From Saprospiraceae bacterium (lineage in GTDB: Bacteria > Bacteroidota > Bacteroidia > Chitinophagales > Saprospiraceae), in NCBI GenBank assembly GCA_019187365.1, contig JABARE010000001.1, positions 62,001 through 126,000 on the forward strand: DNA of 64,000 nucleotides. Direction: 5' to 3'. The stretch's first letter is position 1. Each line of letters begins with the position of its first letter. The position numbers and the translations under genes were made by a program. The notes below the pieces were generated by a model, which did not search any database, had not been told where the DNA came from, and was given only the letters and a program-made list of their open reading frames with translations. Positions 25,454 through 35,200 of this stretch are shown in pieces.

Positions 25454-25801
25454 TCAGTTGAGGTGGGAAGAATCAAATAGCATTCCCTTCTTGGCATCGT
25501 AGCTGGCAACGCCGGATTGCAAGTAGAGTTCCTTTTTGTAAGGATGCTTGCGGGCATCGACAATGTAGACTTTGCAGCCAATGGCAGCACCGAGTTCCTC
25601 ATTGCATTTTCTCCAACACTGCGCCAATTCTTCCGTCGTTTCCTCGTAATTCTTTTTCCATTTATTGGTGAACATGACCTCCAGGTACATGATGCCATTG
25701 CGAAAGTTCACCAGGCGGCTGCACAGCCCGTGGTTAATGCGGTAGACGACGTCAGACTTCAGCAGGTGTTTGCGGTTGATTTCCCGGATGTCGATAGCCA
25801 T
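25454..25801 (-). CDS. small uncharacterised protein
   Basis: A 115-residue protein I do not recognise. It is charged, rich in Tyr, Lys and Cys, and has no signal peptide or membrane helix. The central WKKNYEETTEELAQCWRKCNEELG looks helical, and two Cys pairs are spread through it. The start MAIDIREINRK is an ATG at 25801. It is convergent with the PD40 lipoprotein and 116 bp from the endonuclease gene. Codon use is like the neighbours, so it is probably a real gene. Confidence 0.55.
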   Translation of the reverse strand: MAIDIREINRKHLLKSDVVYRINHGLCSRLVNFRNGIMYLEVMFTNKWKKNYEETTEELAQCWRKCNEELGAAIGCKVYIVDARKHPYKKELYLQSGVASYDAKKGMLFDSSHLN

Positions 25802-25917
25802 GACCGCTTGAGCACATAAAGTATGCCAAATTTGAAAATTACCGCTTCAGAATTACAGGAATTCCACCCAGGAGCATTCCGCTTCCAGGTCTTCCGTTCC
25901 CGGATGATGGCTTGGCT

Positions 25918-27009
25918 TCAGGGCAAGATGACAATTTGCATGGAAAAGGGTTTATTCTTTCCTTCGCATTGAGCACTCAGGTGGAACAAACCAGGAGCGT
26001 TTATGGCATTTTTGGTGGCGTTGGACAGTTCTTCGTTGCTATGACAGCGGTACTGGCCAAGGGCCAGGCCCGTTGAATTCAAAATGCTCACGTCGGCAGG
26101 AAAACAGCTCGACGGCCAGTTGAATTGTGGAATGCTCCGGGAGGGATTCGGAAAGCTGTAGGCTGAAAGCTTTGTCGCGTCATAATTCTTAACAATACCC
26201 ATGCAATCGGGAATGGCGGGACAGAAACAACGCCGGGCGAGGGAGCAATCCAGAACGAACGGATTGGCTTTATTTTCCTGATAAGTACTGATCACTTGGG
26301 AACGTGCCCACTCCAGGGAATCGACCGGGTCTGCCAGGTGCCACTGACACAGGGTCTGGCGCATGGATTCAAAAAAATTCCGGTCAGCCTGCAATTCGTA
26401 CATGGTAAAAAAATAGAAGACAGCACGCGCCACATTGCCCTTGTGGTCTTCGCGGGGTTCGAAATAACCCTGAATGGATTCGCTGTAATCGTCGATGTTT
26501 TCGGAAGGTTTTCGATTGATGCCGAACGACCGGTAGTACCACGTTTCAGTTTTTGAATCGATAATTTCGGCAAATGGAAAATTTGAACGCGCCTCGTTCA
26601 CTTCAGCGCGGGTGGGAAAGAGGTGGTGCATATCCGAACGGGCATTACCCCAATCTGCCCCTTTGCTCTGTGGAAAACTGTGTTCGCAATTGATGCCGTT
26701 GTCATTCCCGTTTTTGGAAAGATAGCCGATCGGATCCGGCGACTGAGGATCGAGGTACAGGTGGTGTCCCGAATAAACGCATGCTACCGAGTCGTCCTGG
26801 TTGTAAATTTGCGTGTACATCTTTGTTCGGGCTGTGCTGTAGTCAAGTACGACCAAAGGCTTGTATGCATCGACCAGTTTCTGGATCAAAGCGAAAGCCG
26901 AATCACCTGGATAAAGCACGACCTGACGGAACTGGGCACACAGCGGTATAATACAACTCAACAGGATGCAGAAGCATATAAGACCGGGATTGCGCATGAA
27001 TTTGCCCAT
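25918..27009 (-). CDS. secreted endonuclease I family nuclease
   Basis: A 363-residue secreted nuclease. A signal peptide (about residues 5-25) precedes the endonuclease I core with NCEHSFPQS, RSDMHHLFPT (His-Asn/His-Asn type metal site), GNVARAVFYFFTMY and LEWARSQVISTYQENKANPF, all family motifs. Endonuclease I cleaves DNA without sequence preference, for nutrient or biofilm DNA use. Residues after about 275 (AYSFPNPSRSIPQ ... FSMQIVILP) resemble a T9SS type A sorting domain, so it is probably exported across the outer membrane. Start: ATG at 27009; an ATG four codons in is an equal candidate. Confidence 0.88.
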   Translation of the reverse strand: MGKFMRNPGLICFCILLSCIIPLCAQFRQVVLYPGDSAFALIQKLVDAYKPLVVLDYSTARTKMYTQIYNQDDSVACVYSGHHLYLDPQSPDPIGYLSKNGNDNGINCEHSFPQSKGADWGNARSDMHHLFPTRAEVNEARSNFPFAEIIDSKTETWYYRSFGINRKPSENIDDYSESIQGYFEPREDHKGNVARAVFYFFTMYELQADRNFFESMRQTLCQWHLADPVDSLEWARSQVISTYQENKANPFVLDCSLARRCFCPAIPDCMGIVKNYDATKLSAYSFPNPSRSIPQFNWPSSCFPADVSILNSTGLALGQYRCHSNEELSNATKNAINAPGLFHLSAQCEGKNKPFSMQIVILP

Positions 27010-27041
27010 TGCGCAAAGATCGTCAGCAAAAGCAATATGAG

Positions 27042-27383
27042 ATGGATTTAGTCGCCTTCAGGGAATACTGCCTCGCCAAACCCGGGGCAGAAGAAGATTT
27101 TCCATTTGGACCAGAGACCCTGGTTTTTAAGGTGGGTGGCAGGATGTTTGCGTTGGCTTCGCTCGATACTGGCAGTCTAAGTGTAAATCTCAAGTGCGAG
27201 CCGGAACGAGCTGCAGAGCTTCGTGCCAGCTATGAAGCCATTCAACCTGGGTACCATATGAACAAAACCCACTGGAACACGGTCGACTTTGAAAGCACAC
27301 TTCCATTTCCATTGTTGACGGAACTCATCGACCACTCTTATGACCTCGTCTATGCAGCGCTGCCAAAAAGGAACAGGGTCTGA
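27042..27383 (+). CDS. MmcQ/YjbR family protein
   Basis: A 113-residue CyaY-like-fold protein of the MmcQ/YjbR family, called DNA-binding in Streptomyces MmcQ work but of uncertain role. Family marks are the start FREYCLAKPGAEEDFPFGPE, VFKVGGRMFALASL, SVNLKCEPERAAELRASYEAIQPGYHMNKTHWNTV and LIDHSYDLVYAALPK. ATG 27042 is chosen over one 33 bp upstream because it keeps the family's short N terminus. Its stop overlaps the next gene's start as ATGA. Confidence 0.85.
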   Translation: MDLVAFREYCLAKPGAEEDFPFGPETLVFKVGGRMFALASLDTGSLSVNLKCEPERAAELRASYEAIQPGYHMNKTHWNTVDFESTLPFPLLTELIDHSYDLVYAALPKRNRV

Positions 27384-28465
27384 TGGATACGGCGAAAACA
27401 GAATATCTGATCGCCGGAGGAGGTCTGGCCGGATTGGTCCTCGCCGTTGAACTCCAGAGCCGCGGTTTGGATTTTCGAATCGTCGATGCCTCGGACCTCA
27501 ATGGAGCCTGCAATGCCTGCGCAGGGGTGGTCAATCCGGTTACGGGTATGCGTCACGTACTGAGCTGGAAAAGTGACCAGTTGGTGGAAGCGTTGCTTGC
27601 TTTTTTTGAACAATGGGAATTTCGAACCGGAAAACAATACTTGCGGTCGGTTCCTGTATTTACTTCACTTCAATCTGTTTTCGACGAAAACCAGTGGATG
27701 CTGCGTTCCGGGGATCCTGTATACCAGGAATACATTGGAAGCACAGTCTTTTCGGGCCTTTTCGCAAATTGTTCGCTGGACGACCAGCGCTTTGGTCAGG
27801 TTCATCGCGCCTTTCGACTTGACGTTGCCCCGTGGCTTGCTCATGCAAAGGAATGGTTGAAGCTTCAAGGCTGTTGGATCGATGACAAATTCTCCGCAGA
27901 AGACCTGATTCGCACCCCAAACGCGTTGGAGTGGAAAGGAATTCGGATTGAGAAGGGCATCGCATTCACCGAAGGCATTAGGGTATTGGATAATCCATAC
28001 TTTGGCTGGCTTCCCATGAATCCTTTGAAAGGGGATGCCCTGGTGATTTCATGTCCCGGTCTTCGTCTCGACGCAATTGTCAAATCCGGATTTGCCCTTG
28101 TGCCGATCGGCGGGGATCATTACTGGTGTGGATCCAGTTTCGTATTGGGTGATCGCTCTGAGTACCCGGATCCTGCGTTTATCGTGCAATTGAACAAATG
28201 GTTGGAAGAGCATTTGCAAAGCCCGTTTGATGTTCTTGAAGTGAAAAGCGGTGTAAGACCCGCCTCGCGAGACCGCAGGCCTATCCTGGGACCCCATCCG
28301 GGCGATTCGCGCCTGCTTGTATTCAATGGACTTGGAACCAAAGGCGTATCCCTGGCACCCTATTGTGCGCGTACCATGGGAGATTATTTAACATCCGGAA
28401 CGCCCATCCCTCATTCGATGTCGGTGGGGCGCTTTGACCGATGGCTTAGACCGCTCCCAAATTAA
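27383..28465 (+). CDS. FAD-dependent amino-acid-oxidase-type oxidoreductase
   Basis: A 360-residue DAO-family flavoprotein. The FAD-binding Rossmann motif YLIAGGGLAGLVLAVELQSRG lies at residues 8-28, and the closing GVRPASRDRRPILG and LLVFNGLGTKGVSLAP at about 295-330 form the flavin-contacting end seen in DadA/glycine oxidase-like enzymes. Substrate is unknown (a D-amino acid or a modified base/amine is typical for the family). It overlaps the MmcQ-like gene by one base (ATGA). Confidence 0.8.
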   Translation: MDTAKTEYLIAGGGLAGLVLAVELQSRGLDFRIVDASDLNGACNACAGVVNPVTGMRHVLSWKSDQLVEALLAFFEQWEFRTGKQYLRSVPVFTSLQSVFDENQWMLRSGDPVYQEYIGSTVFSGLFANCSLDDQRFGQVHRAFRLDVAPWLAHAKEWLKLQGCWIDDKFSAEDLIRTPNALEWKGIRIEKGIAFTEGIRVLDNPYFGWLPMNPLKGDALVISCPGLRLDAIVKSGFALVPIGGDHYWCGSSFVLGDRSEYPDPAFIVQLNKWLEEHLQSPFDVLEVKSGVRPASRDRRPILGPHPGDSRLLVFNGLGTKGVSLAPYCARTMGDYLTSGTPIPHSMSVGRFDRWLRPLPN

Positions 28466-28596
28466 TAAATCGGGGCAGTGCTAAATTGCCATATCCGGCA
28501 AACCTGATATTCCGCATGGTTTTTTGATTTTGGCGACCTGGCTGGCAATTCAGCCGCACATCGGGAAATCTAGGCGTGTGAATTGGTCAATTGCTT

Positions 28597-28604
28597 TATT
28601 TTTG
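28597..28604 (+). promoter_or_regulatory. candidate -7 element of the pnt operon
   Basis: TATTTTTG matches TAnnTTTG and stands 22 bp before the pntAA ATG. The closest upstream TTG is only 11 bp away, so a -33 element at standard distance is not seen. Confidence 0.4.
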
Positions 28605-28626
28605 CGGCTTTAAAATCACAAAGGCT

Positions 28627-29727
28627 ATGGTGCTTGGCATTCTGAAAGAGCGCAGGGAAGGAGAAAAAAGGGTTGCGGGTACTCCCCAGGTCGTCCGGCA
28701 ATGCGTTTCCAAGGGCTATAGCGTTTGGGTTGAGAAGGGGGCTGGCGAAGGATCGGCTTTTCGTGACCAGGATTACGAAGATGCAGGCGCCCGACTTGGC
28801 GCAGACGCCAGGGAAGTCCTTCAAATCGCCGATCTGGTGATTAAAATAAACCCTCCTTCTGTTGACGAAATCCGACTTGGCAAGACGGATACCTGCTGGA
28901 TGAGCCTGCTGTTCCATCTGACGAATCCGGAAACGATTAAAGAAATTTCTTCTGCCGGGCAATCAGCAATTTCCATGGATGCCATTCCGCGCATTTCTCG
29001 CGCCCAGAGCATGGATGTGCTCAGCTCTCAAAGCAACCTTGCAGGCTACAAGGCCGTATTGCTCGGATCGGAATACATGACCCGGATCTTTCCGATGATG
29101 ATGACGGCTGCAGGCACCGTCCCTCCGGCCCGCGTTCTGGTATATGGTGTTGGAGTCGCGGGGCTTCAAGCGATCGCTACCGCAAAGCGCCTGGGCGCGG
29201 TTGTCGAGGCAACCGATGTTCGCCCTGAAACGAAGGAGCAGGCTGAGTCGCTTGGTGCCAAGTTCATCAGCGTGGAGGGTCAGGGCATTGTGACCGAAGG
29301 GGGTTACGCACGCGAGGTGAGCGATGATTACCTGGCCAGGCAAAAGGAGGCAGTTAATAAATCGCTTTTCAATGCTGACCTGGTAATTACCACCGCATTG
29401 GTGATGGGAAAAAAGGCTCCGGTGCTGATCACGAGCGACCAGGTTGGAAAAATGAAGTATGGCGCTGTCATCGTAGACATGGCCTCTGAACAGGGAGGCA
29501 ATTGCGAATGCACGGAAGCCGGAAAAGTTGCAGAATGTGGCGGTGTTAAAATCGTTGGTCTTTCCAACCTTCCATCGACATTGGCAACCAATGCAAGCGA
29601 ACTCTATGCGCGCAACGCATTCAATCTGCTGGTGCATCTCACCAGCAAGGATGGATTCAAATCCGACCGGGAAGAAGAAATTGCAAAGGCGACCTGGATC
29701 GTCGATCAGGGTAAAATATTGAGATAA
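28627..29727 (+). CDS. pntAA: NAD(P) transhydrogenase alpha-1 subunit
   Basis: The NAD(H)-binding domain I of proton-translocating transhydrogenase, 366 residues. LKERREGEKRVAGTPQVV opens it, RVLVYGVGVAGLQAIATAKRLGAVVEATDVRPETKEQAESLG is the dinucleotide fold, and the mobile-loop region follows in TDVRPETKEQ. The ATG at 28627 is chosen since upstream codons have no family match. In this organism the alpha subunit is split: the membrane part is the next gene, as in many Bacteroidota and alphaproteobacteria. It makes NADPH from NADH using the proton gradient. Confidence 0.93.
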   Translation: MVLGILKERREGEKRVAGTPQVVRQCVSKGYSVWVEKGAGEGSAFRDQDYEDAGARLGADAREVLQIADLVIKINPPSVDEIRLGKTDTCWMSLLFHLTNPETIKEISSAGQSAISMDAIPRISRAQSMDVLSSQSNLAGYKAVLLGSEYMTRIFPMMMTAAGTVPPARVLVYGVGVAGLQAIATAKRLGAVVEATDVRPETKEQAESLGAKFISVEGQGIVTEGGYAREVSDDYLARQKEAVNKSLFNADLVITTALVMGKKAPVLITSDQVGKMKYGAVIVDMASEQGGNCECTEAGKVAECGGVKIVGLSNLPSTLATNASELYARNAFNLLVHLTSKDGFKSDREEEIAKATWIVDQGKILR

Positions 29728-29729
29728 CC

Positions 29730-30029
29730 ATGGGAATCCTTGAATTTATTCATCAGCACATCGAAATGATCTATCTGATCATATTGATGGTATTCGTCGG
29801 GATTGAACTGATTTCCCACGTGCCTTCAGTTTTGCATACCCCGTTGATGTCCGGGGCAAACGCCATTCACGGTGTCGTCATCATTGGCGCCATCATCGTC
29901 ATGGGACAGGCTGAAGGAGCACTTGCCCTCATACTTGGCTTCATCGCCGTGGTTCTGGGAACACTTAACGTCGTTGGCGGATTTGTCGTGACGGATCGCA
30001 TGCTCGAAATGTTTAAGAAAAAGAAATGA
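29730..30029 (+). CDS. pntAB: NAD(P) transhydrogenase alpha-2 membrane subunit
   Basis: A 99-residue protein with three to four membrane helices, the domain II portion of the split alpha subunit. GIELISHVPSVLHTPLMSGANAIHGVVIIGAI is the highly conserved block of the first two helices, and the end LGTLNVVGGFVVTDRMLEMFKKK matches the family. It begins 2 bp after pntAA and overlaps pntB by 4 bp (ATGA). Confidence 0.95.
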   Translation: MGILEFIHQHIEMIYLIILMVFVGIELISHVPSVLHTPLMSGANAIHGVVIIGAIIVMGQAEGALALILGFIAVVLGTLNVVGGFVVTDRMLEMFKKKK

Positions 30030-31438
30030 TGGACCACGTTCTGCAACTCGTATACTTATTGGCCGCAGTGAGCTTCATGGTGGGACTGAAAATGTTAAGC
30101 AGACCCGACAGCGCAAGGAGAGGAAATGCCATTGCTGCAATCGGCATGACGCTGGCCATCTTTGCAACCATCTTTCTTTTCAGGGGCCAGGATGGAAGTC
30201 ACCTGGGCAACCTCCCCTATATATTCATCGCGCTGGTGGTGGGGTCAGCCATTGGGTACCTCATGGCAAAGCGCGTACAAATGACGGCAATGCCGCAAAT
30301 GGTCTCGTTTTTCAACGGCATGGGCGGTGCCTGTGCGGCCATGATCTCTCTTATTGAATACGGGCATCTGAGCCATGCCGCAGAATCGGGGGATGCGGCC
30401 CTTTTTCAAACGAAGATCCCGATCATCCTCGCCGGACTTGTTATAGGTGCGGTTTCGTTCTCTGGGAGTATGGTGGCCTACGGCAAGCTCGAAGGCAAGT
30501 TGAAAGACCTCAGCGTCCGAGGACAGCAATTTGTCAACATGTCCTTTCTTCTGGGGATACTCTTGCTGTCCGTGTTGTTTGCACTCGGTTCTTTGGATGG
30601 CGTGTGGTTTTATCTCATACTTGGCCTTTCTCTGGTTTACGGTCTGCTGTTTGTCTTTCCGATTGGAGGAGCCGACATGCCCGTCGTCATTTCATTGCTC
30701 AACTCATTTACAGGGGTTGCTGCGGCCTGCGGCGGATTTCTGTACGACAATTACGTCATGCTCATAGGTGGTATACTGGTAGGTTCAGCAGGCACCATTC
30801 TGACGGTTGCCATGTGCAAGGCCATGAACCGGTCGCTGACCAACGTTCTTGTGGGCAATTTCGGAGGAGGCGGAGCCAGTGGGGTTGGAAGCGCCGGAGT
30901 GGAGGGGACTACGAAGGAGATCTCCCTGTCGGATGCTGCAGTGTTGATGAAGTATGCCAAAAAAGTGGTCATCGTGCCAGGCTATGGGCTTGCGGTTGCC
31001 CAGGCACAGCACGTTTGTCACGAAATTGAGACGCTGCTGGAAGACGAGGGCGTCGAGGTAAAATATGCCATCCACCCTGTGGCCGGTCGCATGCCCGGCC
31101 ACATGAACGTTTTGCTGGCCGAAAGCAACGTGAGCTACGATAAACTGGTCGAGATGGAGGACATCAACCCGGAGTTCAAAAGCACAGATGTCGTATTGGT
31201 CGTCGGTGCCAACGACGTGGTCAACCCGGCAGCAAAGACCGACCCGTCCAGTCCAATATTTGGAATGCCTATCCTCGATGTGGAGGATTCCCGGAACATC
31301 ATCGTCCTCAAGCGGTCGATGAAGGCAGGCTATGCCGGTATCGAAAACGCTCTGTTTTACGAGCCGCAGACTTTTATGCTTTTTGGAGATGCCAAGGACT
31401 CGCTGACCCGACTGGTATCGGAGATCAAAAGCAATTGA
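30026..31438 (+). CDS. pntB: NAD(P) transhydrogenase beta subunit
   Basis: A 470-residue protein with about nine helices of domain II and the NADPH-binding domain III (about residues 290-470). The membrane half has MVSFFNGMGGACAAMISLIEY, typical of PntB; domain III has VIVPGYGLAVAQAQH, HPVAGRMPGHMNVLLAE, and VVGANDVVNPAA, then the end LFYEPQTFMLFGDAK. It is the last gene of the pntAA-AB-B operon. The following 346 bp contain a new promoter for the secretion island. Confidence 0.96.
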   Translation: MMDHVLQLVYLLAAVSFMVGLKMLSRPDSARRGNAIAAIGMTLAIFATIFLFRGQDGSHLGNLPYIFIALVVGSAIGYLMAKRVQMTAMPQMVSFFNGMGGACAAMISLIEYGHLSHAAESGDAALFQTKIPIILAGLVIGAVSFSGSMVAYGKLEGKLKDLSVRGQQFVNMSFLLGILLLSVLFALGSLDGVWFYLILGLSLVYGLLFVFPIGGADMPVVISLLNSFTGVAAACGGFLYDNYVMLIGGILVGSAGTILTVAMCKAMNRSLTNVLVGNFGGGGASGVGSAGVEGTTKEISLSDAAVLMKYAKKVVIVPGYGLAVAQAQHVCHEIETLLEDEGVEVKYAIHPVAGRMPGHMNVLLAESNVSYDKLVEMEDINPEFKSTDVVLVVGANDVVNPAAKTDPSSPIFGMPILDVEDSRNIIVLKRSMKAGYAGIENALFYEPQTFMLFGDAKDSLTRLVSEIKSN

Positions 31439-31548
31439 GGCAAAACAGCTCAACCCCGGCCACCTCCTGGGAAATTTGAAATTTTATTTGTCTCTTTTGC
31501 GCTGATATCCAGTTCTTTGGAAAAATTTTAACACTTTTCTAAGAAATA

Positions 31549-31579
31549 TTTGGAAATTCAAACAAGGCCATTACTTTTG
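31549..31579 (+). promoter_or_regulatory. promoter of the secretion island
   Basis: -33 TTTG (31549-31552), 19-bp spacer, -7 TACTTTTG (31572-31579), an exact match to the Bacteroidota TTTG-N19-TAnnTTTG pattern. Transcription would start near 31586, giving a leader of about 200 nt before the ATG at 31785. Confidence 0.6.
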
Positions 31580-31684
31580 TACCGGAATGGTTCGAAGGAG
31601 CCAGGCCGACATTTAATCTAACCAAACTCAAGACCAAGCTCCCTGGACGAAGCAATACCAGGCTTTGGTTTACACTTTTATGGC

Positions 31685-31702
31685 ACACCGCTTTTGCGGT
31701 GT
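31685..31702 (+). promoter_or_regulatory. leader hairpin
   Basis: A perfect 7-bp stem (ACACCGC / GCGGTGT) with a TTTT loop in the middle of the predicted leader. No T-run follows, so it is not a terminator; mRNA stabilisation or a protein-binding hairpin is possible. Confidence 0.4.
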
Positions 31703-31784
31703 TAGATATCCTTTCTGGTGCTCTACCGGGATTGGGCTTGAGTATGGTTATTGTGTTAAGACCATATTTAAAACCCATAATCTC

Positions 31785-32168
31785 ATGAAAGGATTTAACA
31801 TGCTCATTGCATCGATTGCACTTTTATTCGCACTGAACCTCAGTGCCCAGCAATCCGTTCTTCCTGCGCTGGTCCCAAATGCTCAGGCCAAGCAGCGCAT
31901 CGAGAACGAGATCGGCAACCTCAAACAGGCGCACCAGGCAAATCCATCCAGTGCCATTTCTTCTAAAATCGACCTGTTTTCCAGGGCGATCGAATTTTTG
32001 GGCGAAGGAACAATTATTCCTCCGACCACAGAGTATGCACTGACCTCTGCCTTCCTGAACCACGAAGTCGATTTCAATCAGGCAAATGATTCCGAAGCAT
32101 TCTACCGGTTTTACAACAAGCAGTGGAAGCAGGAATTTATTGACCTGGTGAACCTGGTCAAAAGCTAA
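31785..32168 (+). CDS. small secreted protein of unknown family
   Basis: A 127-residue protein with a clear signal peptide (MKGFNMLIASIALLFALNLSAQ) and a helical, charged mature part (NEIGNLKQAHQANPSS, SKIDLFSRAIEFLGEG, EFIDLVNLVKS) with no cysteines and no family I recognise. ATG at 31785 is favoured over an upstream frame extension because it opens the signal peptide. It shares one promoter with, and lies 44 bp upstream of, the 2105-residue T9SS protein, so it could be a periplasmic partner or chaperone of it; this is inference from position only. Confidence 0.65.
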   Translation: MKGFNMLIASIALLFALNLSAQQSVLPALVPNAQAKQRIENEIGNLKQAHQANPSSAISSKIDLFSRAIEFLGEGTIIPPTTEYALTSAFLNHEVDFNQANDSEAFYRFYNKQWKQEFIDLVNLVKS

Positions 32169-32187
32169 ATGCTAAACCGATTTTTTA

Positions 32188-32212
32188 CACTTAATAGCCA
32201 AAACTCAATCTC
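32188..32212 (+). repeat. leader motif before the giant secreted protein
   Basis: ACTTAATAGCCAAAACTCAAT lies directly before the ATG at 32213 and is nearly the same as the two orphan motifs at 6471 and 6639. The resemblance suggests a shared 5' leader element used before highly expressed genes. Confidence 0.5.
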
Positions 32213-35200
32213 ATGAAAAAAGGATTTATCCAAAGTCTGTGGTTGCGAAGCTTGGCAATTGCCATTTGTGCAATTGGCGGCTTGGTGACTTCAGTCAATG
32301 CCCAGTTTTACACCCGTACGACCTGCAATGATTCCTATGTGCAGGCCTACGGACAGGCTGGGACCACCTACCTGGGACAAGGGGATGACGTGCTCTTTAC
32401 CCTTAATCTCCCATTTACCTTCAGTTTTTATTGTCAGGATTACACCAATGTACGGGTAGGTACAAATGGTTTCATCGCATTCCCGTCAACCTCGACCCGC
32501 GGTTTGGGCAACACCACTTTGCCAACAACCCTGACGGGAGCTTGTATTTATCCGTATTGGGATGACCTCGATATCAATTCGGGAACGACGGCAAATGCTG
32601 GTGTTTATTACCGAACAGATGGCAGCGCGCCAAATCGCGTTTTTACCATCGAATGGTACAATGCTGGCCACTATGCGGACGTCGCAAACCAGGTCATCAC
32701 ATTTCAGGTGAAACTCTATGAAACATCCGGGCTGATCAAGTTTCAATACTTAGACGTGTTCTTTGGGGGAACTCAAGCCACTCTGGATCAGGGTAGAAGC
32801 GCAACATCAGGAATGGAAGGTCCAGTTGCTGCTCCCCGGGATTTTAACCTCATTGGTTTTAACACCGCCTACCTGAATAATGGTGCCTGTTACCTGTACA
32901 CTCCGCCGCCTCCTGCCTGCCCAGGATTCTCGGTTCGCGACATAACGGTGGGGATGGCTACGGGTACCTGTGAGGCCATTGTGGACTTATACGAAGCTGT
33001 TTCGCCCAGGGGTTGCCAGGTTGAATTCACACCTCCTGGACCAGTATTCACTGGTGGTATTCATACCATCATTGCAAAGAACGGGTGCTTTACGCTTTCT
33101 TTCCGCCTAACCGTCGCTGACGTTGAACCGCCAACGATCATTGGGTGCCCCAAAGCGGTCATCATCAACCTTGGCCCAGGCGAATGCGAAGGTTCATGGG
33201 ATGCACCGCCTCTGATGGCTATGGACAATTGTTCAGGCCAGATTTTTACGGGGTCCAAAATTACTTCGCCTGGCTGCCAACTGGGAGCAAACAATTTTCT
33301 TACGGCCGGTGGCTTATACATCGGACTCATGTTCAACATCCAAAATACCGGCACCCAGCTGATGGGTGTAACGGGGCTTAGTTTCATGCCACACAATGGA
33401 GTGGGCAATCTGTACCGCATTTATACGACCACCGCTCCAGGCACCTGGCAACCCGTTGCAAACAATGCTGCAGCCTGGACTCAGGTTGCAAATGATATGG
33501 TTAAAATCGGACAGTCAAATTTCCCGCCAACAAATCCCAGACTCCTAACTCAATTTGATCTTACCACTCCGATCATTCTCGCTCCTGGAGAGAGCCGGGG
33601 AATGGCTATTTATGGTGCAGGTCCTGGAATTTCTCAGTATTATGTTAACGGAGCTGCGCCCTGTACCACCACACTGCAAGGGGATGCTAATTTGAAAATC
33701 GATGTTCGACAGGGAAGAGTTCAATATGGTACAACCTACTTCCAGGTGTCCGGGACCTTCAGCATTCGCATGTTCAACGGAAACGTAGACTACCAGTTTG
33801 CTTCGACCATGATCGAGGTTGTTCAGACCTGCGGCCAGCCTTATGGCCCCGGAACATACTTCCCCATTGGCTGTACGACGCTCTGCTATGAAGCAACAGA
33901 CGCTCAGGGCAATACAGCAACCTGTCAGTTTGACGTTTGCGTAAATGAATACGCCAACACCGTAACCCAACTGGCTTGCCACGACGAAATCCAGATCAGC
34001 GTCGACGAAAACTGTCTCGCTACGATTGGTGCTGACGAAGTGCTTAGCGGAGGTGCGTATCGCTGCTTTGATGATTACATCGTTGAGGTCAGGGATTGGA
34101 TCTCCAATGCACTCATTGACCGTTCGGCGGCTGCCGGAACTCAGGTTGGCGGACAAGACATTGGCCGTGAACTAAAAATTACGGTTCGCGATCCACTTAC
34201 CGGCAACACATGTTGGGGCCATGCCCGGGTTGAAGACAAACTTCCTCCTAAAATTACATGTCCACGGGATACCTGCGTACCCTGCTATTCGGGATTGTCA
34301 CCGGCATTTACCGGAAGCCCCACCGTACTTGAAAATTGCAGTTCCTACTCGCTCACTTATCGCGACGATGTCACCCTGGGTACCTGTGCAGACGGTTACG
34401 ACAGGGTCATCCGCAGGATATTTAAAGCAACGGATGCATCTGGCAACAGCATCAGCTGCACCCAGACCATTACCGTAAGTCTCGGAACTCTCGTTGATGT
34501 TCAGGTCCCGCTCAACTGGGACAACATCGAAAACCCAATGCTCTCCTGCGATGGGAAAATTGACCCAAATAAAGATGTAACGCCTCATTACCTGCCATAT
34601 CCATATTGCGTGGATGGTTACCTGCTCGATTCTGCACATTGGTTTGCCACGGGTGGATTCCTTCCCAGCCCAACCGGTGACCTCGCCGGGGAGCGCTTGC
34701 CGATGGTACTTGGCTGGAATTGTCTGGATTCAGGTCCTTATCAGGGACATCCAAGTCCGTTCCCAGTCTACTATCCCGCTCACCCGAGCTGGAGACCAAA
34801 CAACCCGGTTTGCTGGGGTCCTGATGAAATTGTTATGTGGCATGGTACGGGTTATCCAGGTGGTGTAAACTGCCGCAACCTTGCAGTAAACTATACGGAT
34901 ATTGTCATCGACATACAAAATCCCAATTGCGATGCAGGCCCTGTAGGCTGCTACAAGCTGCTCAGGAAATGGACGGTGATGGACTGGTGTACCAGCGAAA
35001 TCGGAGGCCACAATCAGGTAATTAAAGTGGCTGATGCTGAAGGTCCGAAAGTCCTCTATCCGGATACACTCGTAGTGAACATGGAAGTTTGGTCTTGTAC
35101 GGGTCGATGGGAAGTCTCCCCGGCCTGGTTGATCGACAACTGCAGCAACGAGATCCACTACACAGTTGAGGTTGAAGCCGGTACTGTCCTTGGAAACGAA

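Larger units (their letters stand above)
31439..31784. other. 346-bp spacer with promoter and long leader
   Basis: No coding sequence. It contains a well-matched Bacteroidota promoter (-33 TTTG and -7 TACTTTTG, 19 bp apart, 31549-31579), and a predicted 5' leader of about 200 nt with one perfect hairpin (31685-31702) before the first gene of the island at 31785. Confidence 0.6.

Noticed and set aside
28963..29637. Minus-strand frame over pntAA
   Set aside because: Antisense to a gene with unmistakable transhydrogenase motifs.
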